A stretch of DNA of 64,000 bases, taken from positions 930,001 through 994,000 of the forward strand of contig NZ_WBKO01000001.1 in NCBI RefSeq assembly GCF_032842345.1, given 5' to 3'. The DNA is from Methanoculleus caldifontis (lineage in GTDB: Archaea > Halobacteriota > Methanomicrobia > Methanomicrobiales > Methanoculleaceae). How positions within the stretch are numbered: position 1 is the stretch's first letter; each line of letters begins with the position of its first letter. Shown here in pieces: positions 35,401 through 44,644 of this stretch. A program made the position numbers and the translations under genes. The notes beneath the pieces were generated by a model. The model ran no database searches. It had not been told where the DNA came from and saw only the letters and a list, made by a program, of their open reading frames with translations.

Positions 35401-37189
35401 ACGCTTCCGAGGAGACGGTCTCGACGAGGGCCGCGATTCGCGAATCGTCGAGCATCTCGCGGTGCATCACGAGTTCGTAGCGTTCCGTCGCCACCGGGAC
35501 GAAGGGGAGGTCGAGCGCCTTTGCTGCGCTGTAGACCCCCATCCCGGCATCGGCCTCCCCTGTTTTGACCGCGAGGGCCACCGCAAGGTGCGTCGTCGCC
35601 TCGCGCCCGTATCCGGGGATGAGGCCCGGGTCGATCCCGCGCCGGGCAAGGTGGTGGTCGAGGAGCATCCTCGTCCCCGATCCCTTCTGCCGGTTGATGA
35701 ATGTCCTGCCCGGCAGGTCGTCAAACCCGATGCCGTCGCGAGAGATGACCCCCTGCTGCCGTTCCGCCACGCAGAGGAGGACGAGGTCCGCGCCGGGCAT
35801 GTAGCGCTCCAGGTAGTGGGTGTTGTAGGTGCCGTCGGGGGCGAGGAGGTGCATCGGGGCCGCGTGGCACTCCTGCTTCTTCAACGCGATAACCCCGCCC
35901 ATGCTCCCCGCGTGGGTGGAGTGGATATCGACGCCGCGCGGCCGGACCAGGTCGGCCAGGTAGTCGAGGGCCGGGTCGTGGCTGCCGGTGATGAGGACCG
36001 CCTCCTCCGCCTCCGCGCGGGGGACCGTGAGCCGGACGTCCACGGTCTCTCCGGCCTCGGCGCCCTCCTTCTGCGACGGGATCTGGAGGTAGCCGTTCGC
36101 CCGCACCATGCTCATCTGGACCCCGGCACCCCTCGACTGGGGGACCGCCACCCAGCGCTCATCGATCCTCCCCACCGAGAGGAGGACGAACTCGTCGGTC
36201 CCGATATCCGAGTGGAGGCTCGTGGTCAGGCCGGCCTCGACGCGCTCCGGCCGGGGGACGGAGAGGCCGTAGCGGGCGATGAGCGGCAGGACGATCTCGC
36301 GGAGGACCGTTGCTGCCGCGAGCGGGTAGCCGGGGAGGCCGATCACCGGCTTTCCCTCGACCCGGCCGATGATCACCGGCTTTCCGGGCTTGATGGCGAC
36401 TCCGTGCGCCAGCACCTCGCCGAGGTCTGCGATGACGGAGGCCGTGTAGTCGCGGGTCCCGGCGGACGATCCCGCCGAGACAAGCAGGATATCATTCTCC
36501 GCGACACCGCGCCGGACGGCGTCCCGGATCAGGTCGTATTCGTCCGGGACGATTCCATAGCGGTGCGCCTCCACGCCCGCCCCCGCGAGGACCGTTGCGG
36601 CCATCAGGGTGTTGCTCTCCACGACTTTCCCCGGCGGTGGCATCTCGCCTGCCGGGACGAGCTCGCTCCCGGTCGGGATCAGGCCGGCCCGGACATTTTT
36701 GACCGCGACCTCCGTGACCCCGTAGTTCGCGAGCGCTCCCACGTCGTGCGGCCGGATCCGGTGGTTTGAAGAGAGGATCATCTCCGACTCCCCGATATCC
36801 TCGCCGACCGGCCGGACGTGCTGCCAGGGGCTCACGGACTTGCGGACGGTGTAGGTCCCGCCGTCGACCCAGACGTCCTCGATCATCACGACCGCGTCGT
36901 AACCTGGAGGGATGATGTTGCCCGTATTGACCCTCGCCGCGTCCGGGAGGGTCACCGGGCGCTGCTCGCTCGCAGCATGGGTATCGGCGCTCCGAACCGC
37001 GATCCCGTCCATCGCCGAGATGTGGATGGCCGGGACCGAGAACCGGGCGAATATGGGTTCGGCGGTGATCCTCCCGACCGCCGCGGCGGTCACCGGGACC
37101 CGGACGACCCCCGGCGTCGCCGTAAACGAGCGTTCCACGAGTGCCCTGGCTTCGGCGAGCGATATGACCGAGAGGTAGCGCTTCACCAC
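35327..37189 (-). CDS. MoeA-family molybdopterin protein with C-terminal periplasmic-binding-like domain
   Basis: 620 aa. Residues 1-400 are a MoeA molybdotransferase-type module (PAIHISAMDGIAVRS near residue 55, VSAGSSAGTRDYTASV near 245, KPVIGLPGYPLAAATV near 285). The final 220 residues are a substrate-binding-protein fold (GSHDPALDYLADLVRP, then SMGGVIALKKQECHAAPMHL and GSGTRMLLDHHLARRGIDP), as in archaeal MoeA/LysR-substrate fusions thought to bind molybdate, tungstate or a cofactor intermediate. Methanogens need molybdenum or tungsten pterin for formylmethanofuran and formate dehydrogenases. It overlaps the upstream moeA by seven bases. Confidence 0.92.
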   Translation of the reverse strand: MVKRYLSVISLAEARALVERSFTATPGVVRVPVTAAAVGRITAEPIFARFSVPAIHISAMDGIAVRSADTHAASEQRPVTLPDAARVNTGNIIPPGYDAVVMIEDVWVDGGTYTVRKSVSPWQHVRPVGEDIGESEMILSSNHRIRPHDVGALANYGVTEVAVKNVRAGLIPTGSELVPAGEMPPPGKVVESNTLMAATVLAGAGVEAHRYGIVPDEYDLIRDAVRRGVAENDILLVSAGSSAGTRDYTASVIADLGEVLAHGVAIKPGKPVIIGRVEGKPVIGLPGYPLAAATVLREIVLPLIARYGLSVPRPERVEAGLTTSLHSDIGTDEFVLLSVGRIDERWVAVPQSRGAGVQMSMVRANGYLQIPSQKEGAEAGETVDVRLTVPRAEAEEAVLITGSHDPALDYLADLVRPRGVDIHSTHAGSMGGVIALKKQECHAAPMHLLAPDGTYNTHYLERYMPGADLVLLCVAERQQGVISRDGIGFDDLPGRTFINRQKGSGTRMLLDHHLARRGIDPGLIPGYGREATTHLAVALAVKTGEADAGMGVYSAAKALDLPFVPVATERYELVMHREMLDDSRIAALVETVSSEAFKVILRGLGGYETDETGVLRGLRG

Positions 37190-38385
37190 AGGATCACCTC
37201 GACTTCTTCTCCCACTTCAAGCCCCTCGCTCGATGCCGGGACCCGTACCAGCCCCTCGCTCCGGGCCAGGGTGTTGAGGAGCCCGGACTTCCCGAAGACC
37301 GGCGTCGCTTCAGTGTCCCTGACGCTGACCCGGACGTAGTCCTCCCGGCCGCGGGCCGAGGGGACGTTCTGCGTCAGCCGTGCGCGCACGGTCCGCCGGG
37401 AGACGGCGGAGTCAAGCATCGCCGCGAGGAGGTGGTCGACGACGGCGACGAGCACGACGAAGGCCGAGGCCGGGTGGCCGGGGAGCCCGATGACCGGTTT
37501 TCCGCGGACCGTCCCGATGATGGTGGGCTTGCCCGGCGCGAGAGCGATCCCGTGGATCAGCACCTCGCCGAGGTCCGCGATGACGGCGGCGGTGTTGTCC
37601 CGCTCGTCCTTGGAGGAGCCCCCCGATACCAGGACCGCGTCGCACTCATCGAGCGCTGATGCGACCGCCTGTGTCAGCACCGCCCGGTCGTCCCGGATGA
37701 TCCCGAAGTAGACCGGATGGCAGCCCCGCTCCGTCACGAAGGCGCCGGCAAGGTAGGAGTTCGCGTCCCGGACCTCGCCCGGCCCGGGGGTCGCGGCGAC
37801 GGGGACGAGCTCGTTTCCCGTGGAGATGATCCCGATCTTCGGGACCCTCGTCACGACGACCCGGTCGGCACCGACCGCGGCGGCGACGCCGATGTCCCGC
37901 GGGGAGAGGACGCGGCCCCGGCTGAGGACCACCTCGCCGGCGCGGAAGTCCTCGCCCTGGAAGACCACGTTCTCGCCGGGCGCCACCGGCCGGTGGATCA
38001 GGATATCGTCGCCGACCTGCTCGGTATGCTCGATCATCGCGACCGCGTCCGCACCCCCGGGAAGAGCGCCGCCGGTCGGGATGTAACGGCACGACCCGGG
38101 GGAGATGCTCCCGGCGTCCGTGCTCCCCATCCCCACCCGGCCCCGGCACTGGAGCATCGCGGGGATGGCCTCGGAGGCCCCGGTCGTCTCGGCCGCGGCG
38201 ACCGCGTAACCGTCGACCGTCGACCGGTCGAAGCCGGGGATATCGATGTCGGCATGGACGTCCTGCGCGAGGACCCGGTGGAGTGCGTCCTCAAGCGGCA
38301 CCTCCTCGCACCCGGACGGCGGCGCGATCCTCTGCACCGCTGCCACGGCCTCGCTGACCGGGACGACCGATAGAAAGAGGCTCAT
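37183..38385 (-). CDS. moeA: molybdopterin molybdenumtransferase MoeA
   Basis: 400 aa, single MoeA module of normal length: DIPGFDRSTVDGYAVAA near residue 50, ISTGNELVPV near 190, VSGGSSKDERDNTAAV near 255 and KPVIGLPGHPASAFVV near 305 (the canonical GLPGNP-like loop). It catalyses metal insertion into adenylated molybdopterin. It is the middle of a three-gene leftward operon: the small protein overlaps it by ATGA at 38382-38385 and the longer MoeA-like gene overlaps its end. Confidence 0.95.
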   Translation of the reverse strand: MSLFLSVVPVSEAVAAVQRIAPPSGCEEVPLEDALHRVLAQDVHADIDIPGFDRSTVDGYAVAAAETTGASEAIPAMLQCRGRVGMGSTDAGSISPGSCRYIPTGGALPGGADAVAMIEHTEQVGDDILIHRPVAPGENVVFQGEDFRAGEVVLSRGRVLSPRDIGVAAAVGADRVVVTRVPKIGIISTGNELVPVAATPGPGEVRDANSYLAGAFVTERGCHPVYFGIIRDDRAVLTQAVASALDECDAVLVSGGSSKDERDNTAAVIADLGEVLIHGIALAPGKPTIIGTVRGKPVIGLPGHPASAFVVLVAVVDHLLAAMLDSAVSRRTVRARLTQNVPSARGREDYVRVSVRDTEATPVFGKSGLLNTLARSEGLVRVPASSEGLEVGEEVEVILW

Positions 38386-38564
38386 CTGAAGCAGCCGAGC
38401 TGGCAGCCCCGGATCTTCAGTCTGGGCTCGCGCTGGTTACAGTAGCGGGCGATCTCCATCTTCGGGATACCGTATTTCTCCGAGATCTCGAATGCCTGCG
38501 GGCAGGTGATCTCGTCCGTGATACCATACGCCTCGAACGCTTTCCGGATCTTTTCTTCGTCCAT
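38382..38564 (-). CDS. small conserved-looking protein upstream of moeA
   Basis: 60 aa from ATG 38564 (MDEEKIRKAFEAYGITDEIT); a GTG at 38573 is an alternative. The sequence reads as a helix-turn-helix-like segment (CPQAFEISEKYGIPKMEIAR) followed by a Cys-containing tail CNQREP...GCQLGCFR, which could bind metal. It ends in an ATGA overlap with moeA, so it is translated with the molybdopterin genes. I do not recognise a named family; a regulatory or metal-handling role is a guess. Confidence 0.75.
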   Translation of the reverse strand: MDEEKIRKAFEAYGITDEITCPQAFEISEKYGIPKMEIARYCNQREPRLKIRGCQLGCFR

Positions 38565-38658
38565 GATACCCACATGGTCTGCCTGAAGGGAGATAGGATT
38601 TACTATTGAGCCGGTCAGGCACTACCATTTACCATGCCGCCCGCCCATGTATGTACTG

Positions 38659-39972
38659 ATGCGGATCGCGCTGATCAACTCAAAGGAAGACCTGGCAGGT
38701 GCAAACATCCGCGACCATCTCAGGGCCGCGATCGCGGAGGGCGGGCCCTGGCCGCTTGCACAGCAGCATATGCTCGTCTTCCACGAGGTGCAGGGGAGAC
38801 TGATCTATCAGGACCGGATCGACGATACGATCGATGCCGATCTCATCATCTTCATCTCCCGGCACTCGAGCGTCCAGGCGGTCCCCGCCCTGACCGTCCA
38901 CGTGACCGGCAACTACGATGCCGCCGACCTCGGCGGGGAGCCGGAAGCCCTCGCACCCGCGGCCCCGGCATGGATGCATGCCATCCTCGGCAACCTCGCC
39001 GCCCGTGCCCCGGAGGGCTACCGGGTCTCCTACGAGGTGACGCACCACGGCCCGACGGCGCTTGCCGTGCCCTCTCTCTTCGTCGAGATCGGGTCCACCG
39101 CCACGGAGTGGGCCGACCCGGCCGCCGGGAGAGCGGTCGCGGAGAGCATCCTCTCCGCGGCGCCTCAAGAGACGATCAACCTCGTCGGGTTCGGGGGGAC
39201 CCACTACGCCGTGCGCCAGACCGAGATCGCCCTCTCGTCGCGGGGCGCCTTCGGCCACATCGTGCCGACGCGGCAGGCCGGCGCCCTCACCCCCGCCATG
39301 ATCGGGCGGATGAGAGAGGCGAGCCGTGCGGTCGCCGCTTACATCGACAGAAAATCGCTCTCCCCCGCCGAGGCCGGGCGGATCGGGCGGATGCTCGATG
39401 GCGCCGGGCTCCCTCTCCTCTCCGAGTCGGAGATCGTCGAGGCCTCCCGTCTCGAATGGCATACCTACCTCAGGGTGAGGGAGGTTGCCGAAACGATCGC
39501 TGCCGGTTCCCGCATCCGCATTCACGGCCTTGCTGGAGAAGGAACTCCCGTTCCGGTCGATGTGAACCCCGATCTGGTCGAGGAAACGGTTAAATCCGAT
39601 AAAGATGGGTTTTTTGCCGCATTGAGCGATTTCCCCGTGGTAAGCCTCTCCGACGGGTCAAAAGAAGTCCTTCCCACGTTTATCTGCTTTGCGGATACGG
39701 CCTCTCGACTCGCAAGTGATATAACTACCCTGTGTGTAAAACTCATACTTATCTGTGAAAATGCTGTAATCGACGGTGATCACCTCGTCCTCCGGAAGGT
39801 GCGGTTCGACCCCGGGAAGGCGCGCACGCTCGGGGTCCCGAAAGGACCGCTTTTTGCCATGCTTGCCGGCGGGAAAGCGGTTGAGATCGAGGGACGGCGG
39901 ATCACCCCCGATGCAGTACAGACAACCAGCGTGAAGCGGATACCTATCCCGGGATTGGAGAATTACATATGA
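38659..39972 (+). CDS. dtdA: D-aminoacyl-tRNA deacylase (archaeal type)
   Basis: 437 aa from ATG 38659 ([14 protein letters not shown]), which begins at the first beta strand as in the family; ATG at 38647 would add four residues, and neither has a clear ribosome site. The DtdA/GEK1 signatures are present: [21 protein letters not shown] near residue 77, [20 protein letters not shown] near 135, [20 protein letters not shown] near 180 and AFGHIVPTR. It hydrolyses D-amino acids from mischarged tRNA, a proofreading step. The C-terminal 100 residues are an extra domain. It overlaps ftsZ by four bases. Confidence 0.93.
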   Translation: MRIALINSKEDLAGANIRDHLRAAIAEGGPWPLAQQHMLVFHEVQGRLIYQDRIDDTIDADLIIFISRHSSVQAVPALTVHVTGNYDAADLGGEPEALAPAAPAWMHAILGNLAARAPEGYRVSYEVTHHGPTALAVPSLFVEIGSTATEWADPAAGRAVAESILSAAPQETINLVGFGGTHYAVRQTEIALSSRGAFGHIVPTRQAGALTPAMIGRMREASRAVAAYIDRKSLSPAEAGRIGRMLDGAGLPLLSESEIVEASRLEWHTYLRVREVAETIAAGSRIRIHGLAGEGTPVPVDVNPDLVEETVKSDKDGFFAALSDFPVVSLSDGSKEVLPTFICFADTASRLASDITTLCVKLILICENAVIDGDHLVLRKVRFDPGKARTLGVPKGPLFAMLAGGKAVEIEGRRITPDAVQTTSVKRIPIPGLENYI

Positions 39973-41066
39973 AATCCATCGTAGAAGAGGCACTTTCACG
40001 GGCACGAGAGGAGCAGCGCTTTGCTGAGCCCATGGGGGTCGACAAGGATCTTGAAGATATCCTCATGGAACTCCGGACTGAGATCGCGGTCGTCGGTTGC
40101 GGCGGCGGCGGTTCGAACACGGTCACCCGGATGGCGGAAGAAGGGATCAACGGAGCGCGGCTGGTCGCGATCAACACCGACGCCCAGCACCTCATCCGGA
40201 CCCGGGCGGACACCCGGATCCTGATCGGGAGGCAGAGGACCCGCGGGCTTGGTGCGGGCTCGATCCCCCAGGTCGGCGAGGAGGCGGCGCTCGAGAACGA
40301 GGACGACATCAAGCGGGCCGTCGAGGGCTGCGACATGGTCTTCATCACCACCGGTCTCGGGGGCGGGACCGGCACCGGCTCCGCACCCGTGGTCGCGAAG
40401 TCCGCCCGTGAGGAGGGCGCCCTGACGATCGCCGTCGTCACCCTGCCGTTCACTGCCGAAGGCGCCATCCGCGGGCAGAACGCCGAGGCAGGTCTCGAGC
40501 GGCTCCGTGAGGTGGCGGATACCGTCATCGTCGTCCCGAACGACCGCCTGCTCGAGGTCGTTCCCCGGCTCCCCCTCCACGCCGCCTTCAAGGTCTCCGA
40601 CGAGGTGCTGATGCGGGCGGTCAAGGGCATCACCGAACTGATCACGATGCCCGGGCTCGTCAACCTCGACTTCGCCGATGTCCGGACCGTCATGGAGCGC
40701 GGCGGCGTCGCGATGATCGGGATGGGCGAGAGCGACAGTGAGGACAAGGCCGCCGACTCCGTCAAGAAGGCGCTGCGCTCCCCGCTGCTCGATGTCGATA
40801 TCTCCGGGGCGAGCGCGGCGCTCGTCAACGTGGTCGGCGGTCCGGATATGACGATGTTCGAGGCGGAAGCCGTAATCCAGGAGGTCTACGACCGCATCGA
40901 CCCGGACGCCCGGATCATCTGGGGCGCGCAGGTCGATCCCGAGATGCAGGGCCGGATGCGGACGCTCCTCGTCGTCACCGGCGTCCGGTCACCACAAATA
41001 TATGGGAGAAACGAAAAGAGTATGCCACGCATGATGAAACAGTTTGAGATCGACTTCCTGAAGTGA
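39969..41066 (+). CDS. ftsZ: cell division GTPase FtsZ
   Basis: 365 aa tubulin-like GTPase that forms the division ring. Nucleotide-binding motifs: [15 protein letters not shown] near residue 42, the tubulin signature [13 protein letters not shown] near 133, and the T7 synergy loop [11 protein letters not shown] near 233. The N-terminal extension of about 35 residues before the first strand is normal for archaeal FtsZ. The C-terminal tail ([20 protein letters not shown]) is short. It is co-transcribed with dtdA upstream and secE six bases downstream, a conserved euryarchaeal arrangement. Confidence 0.98.
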   Translation: MKSIVEEALSRAREEQRFAEPMGVDKDLEDILMELRTEIAVVGCGGGGSNTVTRMAEEGINGARLVAINTDAQHLIRTRADTRILIGRQRTRGLGAGSIPQVGEEAALENEDDIKRAVEGCDMVFITTGLGGGTGTGSAPVVAKSAREEGALTIAVVTLPFTAEGAIRGQNAEAGLERLREVADTVIVVPNDRLLEVVPRLPLHAAFKVSDEVLMRAVKGITELITMPGLVNLDFADVRTVMERGGVAMIGMGESDSEDKAADSVKKALRSPLLDVDISGASAALVNVVGGPDMTMFEAEAVIQEVYDRIDPDARIIWGAQVDPEMQGRMRTLLVVTGVRSPQIYGRNEKSMPRMMKQFEIDFLK

Positions 41067-41072
41067 GCCGGT

Positions 41073-41282
41073 ATGATGGACTATAAAGAGAAATTCGATG
41101 AAGTAAAGTCGTTCAAGCTCGATGAGGAACTCTTCAAGAAGTACTGGCGCGTGCTGAAACTGGCACGGACGCCGACCCGCGACGAGTTCTCCAAGATCGC
41201 GATCGTGGCAGCTGCCGGGATCCTGCTCGTCGGTCTTGTCGGCTTTATCGTATACGAGATCATGCTGGTCCTGCCGAACTGA
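41073..41282 (+). CDS. secE: protein translocase subunit SecE (Sec61 gamma)
   Basis: 69 aa (or 68 from the second ATG at 41076). An amphipathic N-terminal region (FKKYWRVLKLARTPTRDEFS) is followed by one membrane helix (IAIVAAAGILLVGLVGFIVY, residues about 43-62), the exact plan of archaeal SecE/Sss1. It clamps the SecY channel. Its stop overlaps the Spt5 start. Confidence 0.95.
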   Translation: MMDYKEKFDEVKSFKLDEELFKKYWRVLKLARTPTRDEFSKIAIVAAAGILLVGLVGFIVYEIMLVLPN

Positions 41283-41761
41283 TGGTTATGGCTGAGAGCG
41301 TAAACAGAGTATATGCGATCAAGACGACCGCGAAGCAGGAGCGGACGGTAGCCGACAACATCGATAAGGTGATCCGCGAGCAGAAGGACATCCACGTGAT
41401 GGCCGTCATGGTCCCCGAGGAGCTGAAAGGCTACGTTCTCGTGGAGAGTCCCGACTCCATCGCCCGGATCGAGCAGCTGGTCGAGCTGATCCCCCACGCG
41501 CGCGCGGTGGTGCAGGGCTCGACCGCACTCTCCGAGGTCGAGCACTTCCTGGTCCCGAAACCGGTGGTCAGCGGCATCACCGAGGGCACCATCGTCGAGA
41601 TCATTGCAGGCCCCTTCAAGGGCGAAAAAGCTGTCGTAAAGAGGATCGATTCCGGAAAGGAAGAGATCACGGTCGAACTATACGAGAGTATGGTCCCCAT
41701 CCCGATCACCGTGCGCGGCGACTCCGTCCGCGTCGTGGAACGGTCGGAAGACGCCCGCTGA
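41282..41761 (+). CDS. spt5: transcription elongation factor Spt5
   Basis: 159 aa. A NusG N-terminal (NGN) domain occupies residues 8-95 (VYAIKTTAKQERTVADNIDK, then AVMVPEELKGYVLVE), and a KOW domain follows at about 100-155 (GTIVEIIAGPFKGEKAVVKR). It binds RNA polymerase with Spt4 and promotes processive elongation. The secE-spt5-rpl11 order is widespread in archaea. Start at ATG 41282, overlapping the secE stop; an ATG at 41288 is close by. Confidence 0.96.
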   Translation: MVMAESVNRVYAIKTTAKQERTVADNIDKVIREQKDIHVMAVMVPEELKGYVLVESPDSIARIEQLVELIPHARAVVQGSTALSEVEHFLVPKPVVSGITEGTIVEIIAGPFKGEKAVVKRIDSGKEEITVELYESMVPIPITVRGDSVRVVERSEDAR

Positions 41762-41763
41762 AG

Positions 41764-41786
41764 AGTTCTTCTCCCTTCTTTTTCCC
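41764..41786 (+). terminator. pyrimidine-rich terminator after Spt5
   Basis: GTTCTTCTCCCTTCTTTTTCCC directly after the spt5 stop is T-rich with a five-T run, as in archaeal terminators. It separates the ftsZ-spt5 transcript from the ribosomal operon, which has its own promoter. Confidence 0.45.
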
Positions 41787-41885
41787 GGCCCGGCCCGGGT
41801 CTTTGCGCCGCCGTCGATGCTTCCTGCCGGAAGGCGTCCCCATCTGTGGATCGGCCTTGCCGCCATCTCCTGACACCCTTCTGCA

Positions 41886-41902
41886 CTATACCTTTAAATC
41901 CC
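41886..41902 (+). promoter_or_regulatory. promoter of the L11-L1-L10-L12 operon
   Basis: CCTTTAAATCC at 41891-41901 is a strong TATA box. Initiation near 41920 would give a leader of about 45 bases before the rpl11 ATG, with GGTGAAC near 41954 as ribosome site. Confidence 0.6.
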
Positions 41903-41964
41903 GTTACGTCGACCTTGGATAACCCAGGCAACTATTCCCCTGAGGAATAAGCTGGTGAACTTGT

Positions 41965-42441
41965 ATGGCAGAAACGGTCGAGGTATTGGTACCTGGCGGC
42001 AAGGCCACAGCAGGCCCGCCTCTGGGCCCCGCACTCGGACCTCTCGGTATCAACGTGAAGGCCGTCGTCGATGAGATCAACAAAAAGACGGCTGACTTCA
42101 ACGGCATGCAAGTGCCGGTGACGGTCACAGTCGACGACAAGCGGAACTTCACGATTGAGGTGGGCATTCCGCCCACGACGGCGCTCGTCATGAAAGAGGC
42201 CGGTATCACGAAGGGGTCTGCAGAGCCGGGTGCTTTAGTGGCAGGAGATCTGCCGCTGGAGGCCGCCGTCCGTATTGCCCGTATGAAGCTTGATGACATG
42301 CTCTCGTATGATCTGAAATCGGCCGTCAAAGAGGTCGTTGGAACGTGCGTGAGCGTCGGTGTCACCGTCGAGGGCAGGAAGCCCCGCGAGATGATCCAGG
42401 CCATCAACAACGGGGAATACGACGGCGTACTCGTCGCATAG
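41965..42441 (+). CDS. rpl11: 50S ribosomal protein L11 (uL11)
   Basis: 158 aa. The N-terminal glycine/proline-rich motif [20 protein letters not shown], the following [13 protein letters not shown] and the domain [13 protein letters not shown] are diagnostic. It binds the GTPase-associated centre of 23S rRNA with the L10/L12 stalk, whose genes follow in the same operon. Confidence 0.99.
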   Translation: MAETVEVLVPGGKATAGPPLGPALGPLGINVKAVVDEINKKTADFNGMQVPVTVTVDDKRNFTIEVGIPPTTALVMKEAGITKGSAEPGALVAGDLPLEAAVRIARMKLDDMLSYDLKSAVKEVVGTCVSVGVTVEGRKPREMIQAINNGEYDGVLVA

Positions 42442-42492
42442 ATGTCAGACAACCATAGAAGATCGTGAGGTCGTGTACTATGGAGGCAAAGG

Positions 42493-43134
42493 ATGGTTGA
42501 TAAAACCAGTATACAGAAAGCCGTGATGGCGGCACTGGAGAAGGCTCCGGAACGGAAGTTCAAGGAGAGCGTGGATATCACCGTCAACCTCAGGAATGTC
42601 GATATGTCCCAGCCCAAGAATCGTATCGATGAGACGATTCTCCTCCCGAACAGCCTTGACAACGTCAAGATCGCTGTGCTCGGGAAGGGCGACATCACCA
42701 CGCAGGCAAAAGAGGTGAATGTGGACCTTATCATTGGACCTGAGGAGATCGAGCGGCTCGGTGGGGAACCCCGGGAAGCCCGTAAGATGGCGGAGGATTA
42801 CCAGTTCTTCCTTGCCGAGACGGCAATGATGCCTCTCGTCGGCCGTTACCTCGGTGTCAGGCTCGGTCCGCGCGGAAGGATGCCGATGCCCGTTCCGCAG
42901 GGAATGGACGTCAGGCCTATTGTTCAGCGTCTCCGGAGTTCAGTCAAGATCCGGACGAAGGACAAGAAGGTCTTCCACGCGAAGGTCGGTTCGGCCGGGA
43001 TGGAACCCGTAGCGATCGCCGAGAATATCGACGTGGTCCTCCGGAGAGTCGAGTCGGTCCTGGAGAGCGGCGCGCTCAACATCCACTCGGTCTACGTGAA
43101 GACGACCATGGGGCCGGCAGTGAGGGTGATCTAG
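42493..43134 (+). CDS. rpl1: 50S ribosomal protein L1 (uL1)
   Basis: 213 aa archaeal L1: FKESVDITVNLRNVDMSQPK near residue 24, RYLGVRLGPRGRMPMPVPQG near 117 and VGSAGMEPVAIAENIDVVL near 165. GGAGG at 42482-42486 precedes the ATG. In Methanococcus, L1 represses its own operon by binding mRNA inside the start of its gene; such control is plausible here but I have not demonstrated the hairpin. The L10 gene begins immediately after the stop codon. Confidence 0.99.
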   Translation: MVDKTSIQKAVMAALEKAPERKFKESVDITVNLRNVDMSQPKNRIDETILLPNSLDNVKIAVLGKGDITTQAKEVNVDLIIGPEEIERLGGEPREARKMAEDYQFFLAETAMMPLVGRYLGVRLGPRGRMPMPVPQGMDVRPIVQRLRSSVKIRTKDKKVFHAKVGSAGMEPVAIAENIDVVLRRVESVLESGALNIHSVYVKTTMGPAVRVI

Positions 43135-44160
43135 ATGGCACTCTACACGCACCACCTGCCCAGGTGGAAGAAGGAAGAAGTAGAGGAGATCAAGCGCGGT
43201 ATCGAGGAGCACACCCTCGTCGGCGTCGTGGATATGTACGGCATCCCTGCCTCGCAGATCCAGCAGATCCGGCGGAACCTCCGCGGCACCGCGACGGTGA
43301 AGATGGCCCGCAACACGCTGATCGAGCACGCCTTAAACGAGCTCGGCGGCAGCGTCGCGACGTTAAACAATCACGCCGACGGCCAGAGTGCCCTGATCTT
43401 CACGGACGAGAACCCCTTCAAGCTCTTCAAACTGCTGGAGAAGACGAAGACCAAGATGGCGGCGAAGCCCGGCGAGACCGCTCCCGAGGATATCGTCGTC
43501 CCGAAGGGTCCGACCACCTTCAAGCCCGGCCCGATCGTGGGCGAGCTTCAGCAGGTGGGCATTCCCGCAGCCATCGAGGGCGGAAAGGTCAAGATCCGTG
43601 AGACCAAGACGGTCGTAAAGAAGGGCGAGGTCATCAACAAGAAGGTTGCCGAGGCCCTCGTGAAGCTCAGCATCAAGCCGATGGACGTCGGTCTGATCCT
43701 GCTCGCTGCACACTACAAGAACACCGTCTTCACGCCGGACCTCCTCGCAATCGACGAAGAGGGGTACCTCAACAACATCATGCTCGCTGCCCGGCAGGCG
43801 TTCAACCTCTCGGTGAACGCGGCTATCCCGACTCCGCTGACGATCGAGGCGATCATCGGCAAGGCGGTGCGCGAGGCCCGGAGCGTGGGTGTCGAGGCGC
43901 CGATCTACGAGAAGGATATCGCCGACCTGATCATCGGCCGCGCACAGCGCGAGATGCTCGTCGTCGCGCTCGCGGCACAGGGCCACGGTTTCGAGCTTGA
44001 TGAGGCGACCCTGAAGGCCGCCGCTGCGGCGACCGCTGCGGCGCCTGCCGCTGCCCCGGCAGCATCCGAGGCGAAGCCCGAGGAAGAAGAGAAGGAAGAG
44101 GAGAAGAAGGAAGAGGGAGAGGAGAGCGGCATGGCCGGTCTCGGTGCCCTCTTCGGCTAA
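43135..44160 (+). CDS. rpl10: 50S ribosomal protein L10 / acidic P0 (uL10)
   Basis: 341 aa, the long archaeal P0 form. N-terminal rRNA-binding domain with LVGVVDMYGIPASQIQQIRR near residue 28 and TATVKMARNTLIEHAL near 52, a central insertion domain, and helices that dock L12 dimers. The tail is an Ala/Glu-rich hinge ending [12 protein letters not shown]. The same ending occurs in L12, where it recruits elongation factors. Confidence 0.99.
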   Translation: MALYTHHLPRWKKEEVEEIKRGIEEHTLVGVVDMYGIPASQIQQIRRNLRGTATVKMARNTLIEHALNELGGSVATLNNHADGQSALIFTDENPFKLFKLLEKTKTKMAAKPGETAPEDIVVPKGPTTFKPGPIVGELQQVGIPAAIEGGKVKIRETKTVVKKGEVINKKVAEALVKLSIKPMDVGLILLAAHYKNTVFTPDLLAIDEEGYLNNIMLAARQAFNLSVNAAIPTPLTIEAIIGKAVREARSVGVEAPIYEKDIADLIIGRAQREMLVVALAAQGHGFELDEATLKAAAAATAAAPAAAPAASEAKPEEEEKEEEKKEEGEESGMAGLGALFG

Positions 44161-44187
44161 TATTATTTCAAACTGAGGTGAATCAAC

Positions 44188-44502
44188 ATGGAGTATATCT
44201 ACGCTGCACTGCTCCTGCACAACGCAGGCAAGGACGTAACTGAAGAGAATGTGACTGCTGTCCTGAACGCGGCCGGTGTCGCCGTCCAGGATGCCCGCGT
44301 GAAGGCCCTCGTCGCCGCACTCGAAGGCGTGAACATCGAGGAGGCCATCAGCAAGGCCGCCGTCGCGCCGGTCGCCGCCGCACCCGCGGCAGCCGCCCCT
44401 GCAGCAGCCGCACCCGCGGCCGCGGAAGAGGCCGAGGAAGAGGGGAAGAAGGAAGAGGAAGAAGAGAGCGGCATGGCCGGTCTCGGCGCCCTCTTCGGCT
44501 AA
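44188..44502 (+). CDS. rpl12: 50S ribosomal protein L12 / P1
   Basis: 104 aa: dimerisation domain ([20 protein letters not shown]), Ala-rich hinge, acidic stretch and terminal [19 protein letters not shown] before the ATG at 44188 is a strong ribosome site, fitting the need for several copies per ribosome. Last gene of the operon. Confidence 0.99.
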   Translation: MEYIYAALLLHNAGKDVTEENVTAVLNAAGVAVQDARVKALVAALEGVNIEEAISKAAVAPVAAAPAAAAPAAAAPAAAEEAEEEGKKEEEEESGMAGLGALFG

Positions 44503-44504
44503 AC

Positions 44505-44519
44505 TCCTTTTTCCTTTCG
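44505..44519 (+). terminator. T-rich terminator after rpl12
   Basis: CTCCTTTTTCCTTTCG begins two bases after the stop, with a five-T run at 44508-44512. Confidence 0.5.
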
Positions 44520-44644
44520 CCGGCGGTCTGCTGGTATTCTATTGATCTCCTGTTCACGCCAACGCTCGAGCCCCGGCTCTCCTGCGGTGAGTATCCCGGA
44601 GACTGCCGGCTACGAGGAGAACTGTCCTGAAAAAAAGTGGGCTG

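Noticed and set aside
35462-36769. 435-codon frame antisense to the MoeA-like gene
   Set aside because: Composition is typical of antisense GC-rich frames; the minus strand encodes recognisable MoeA motifs.
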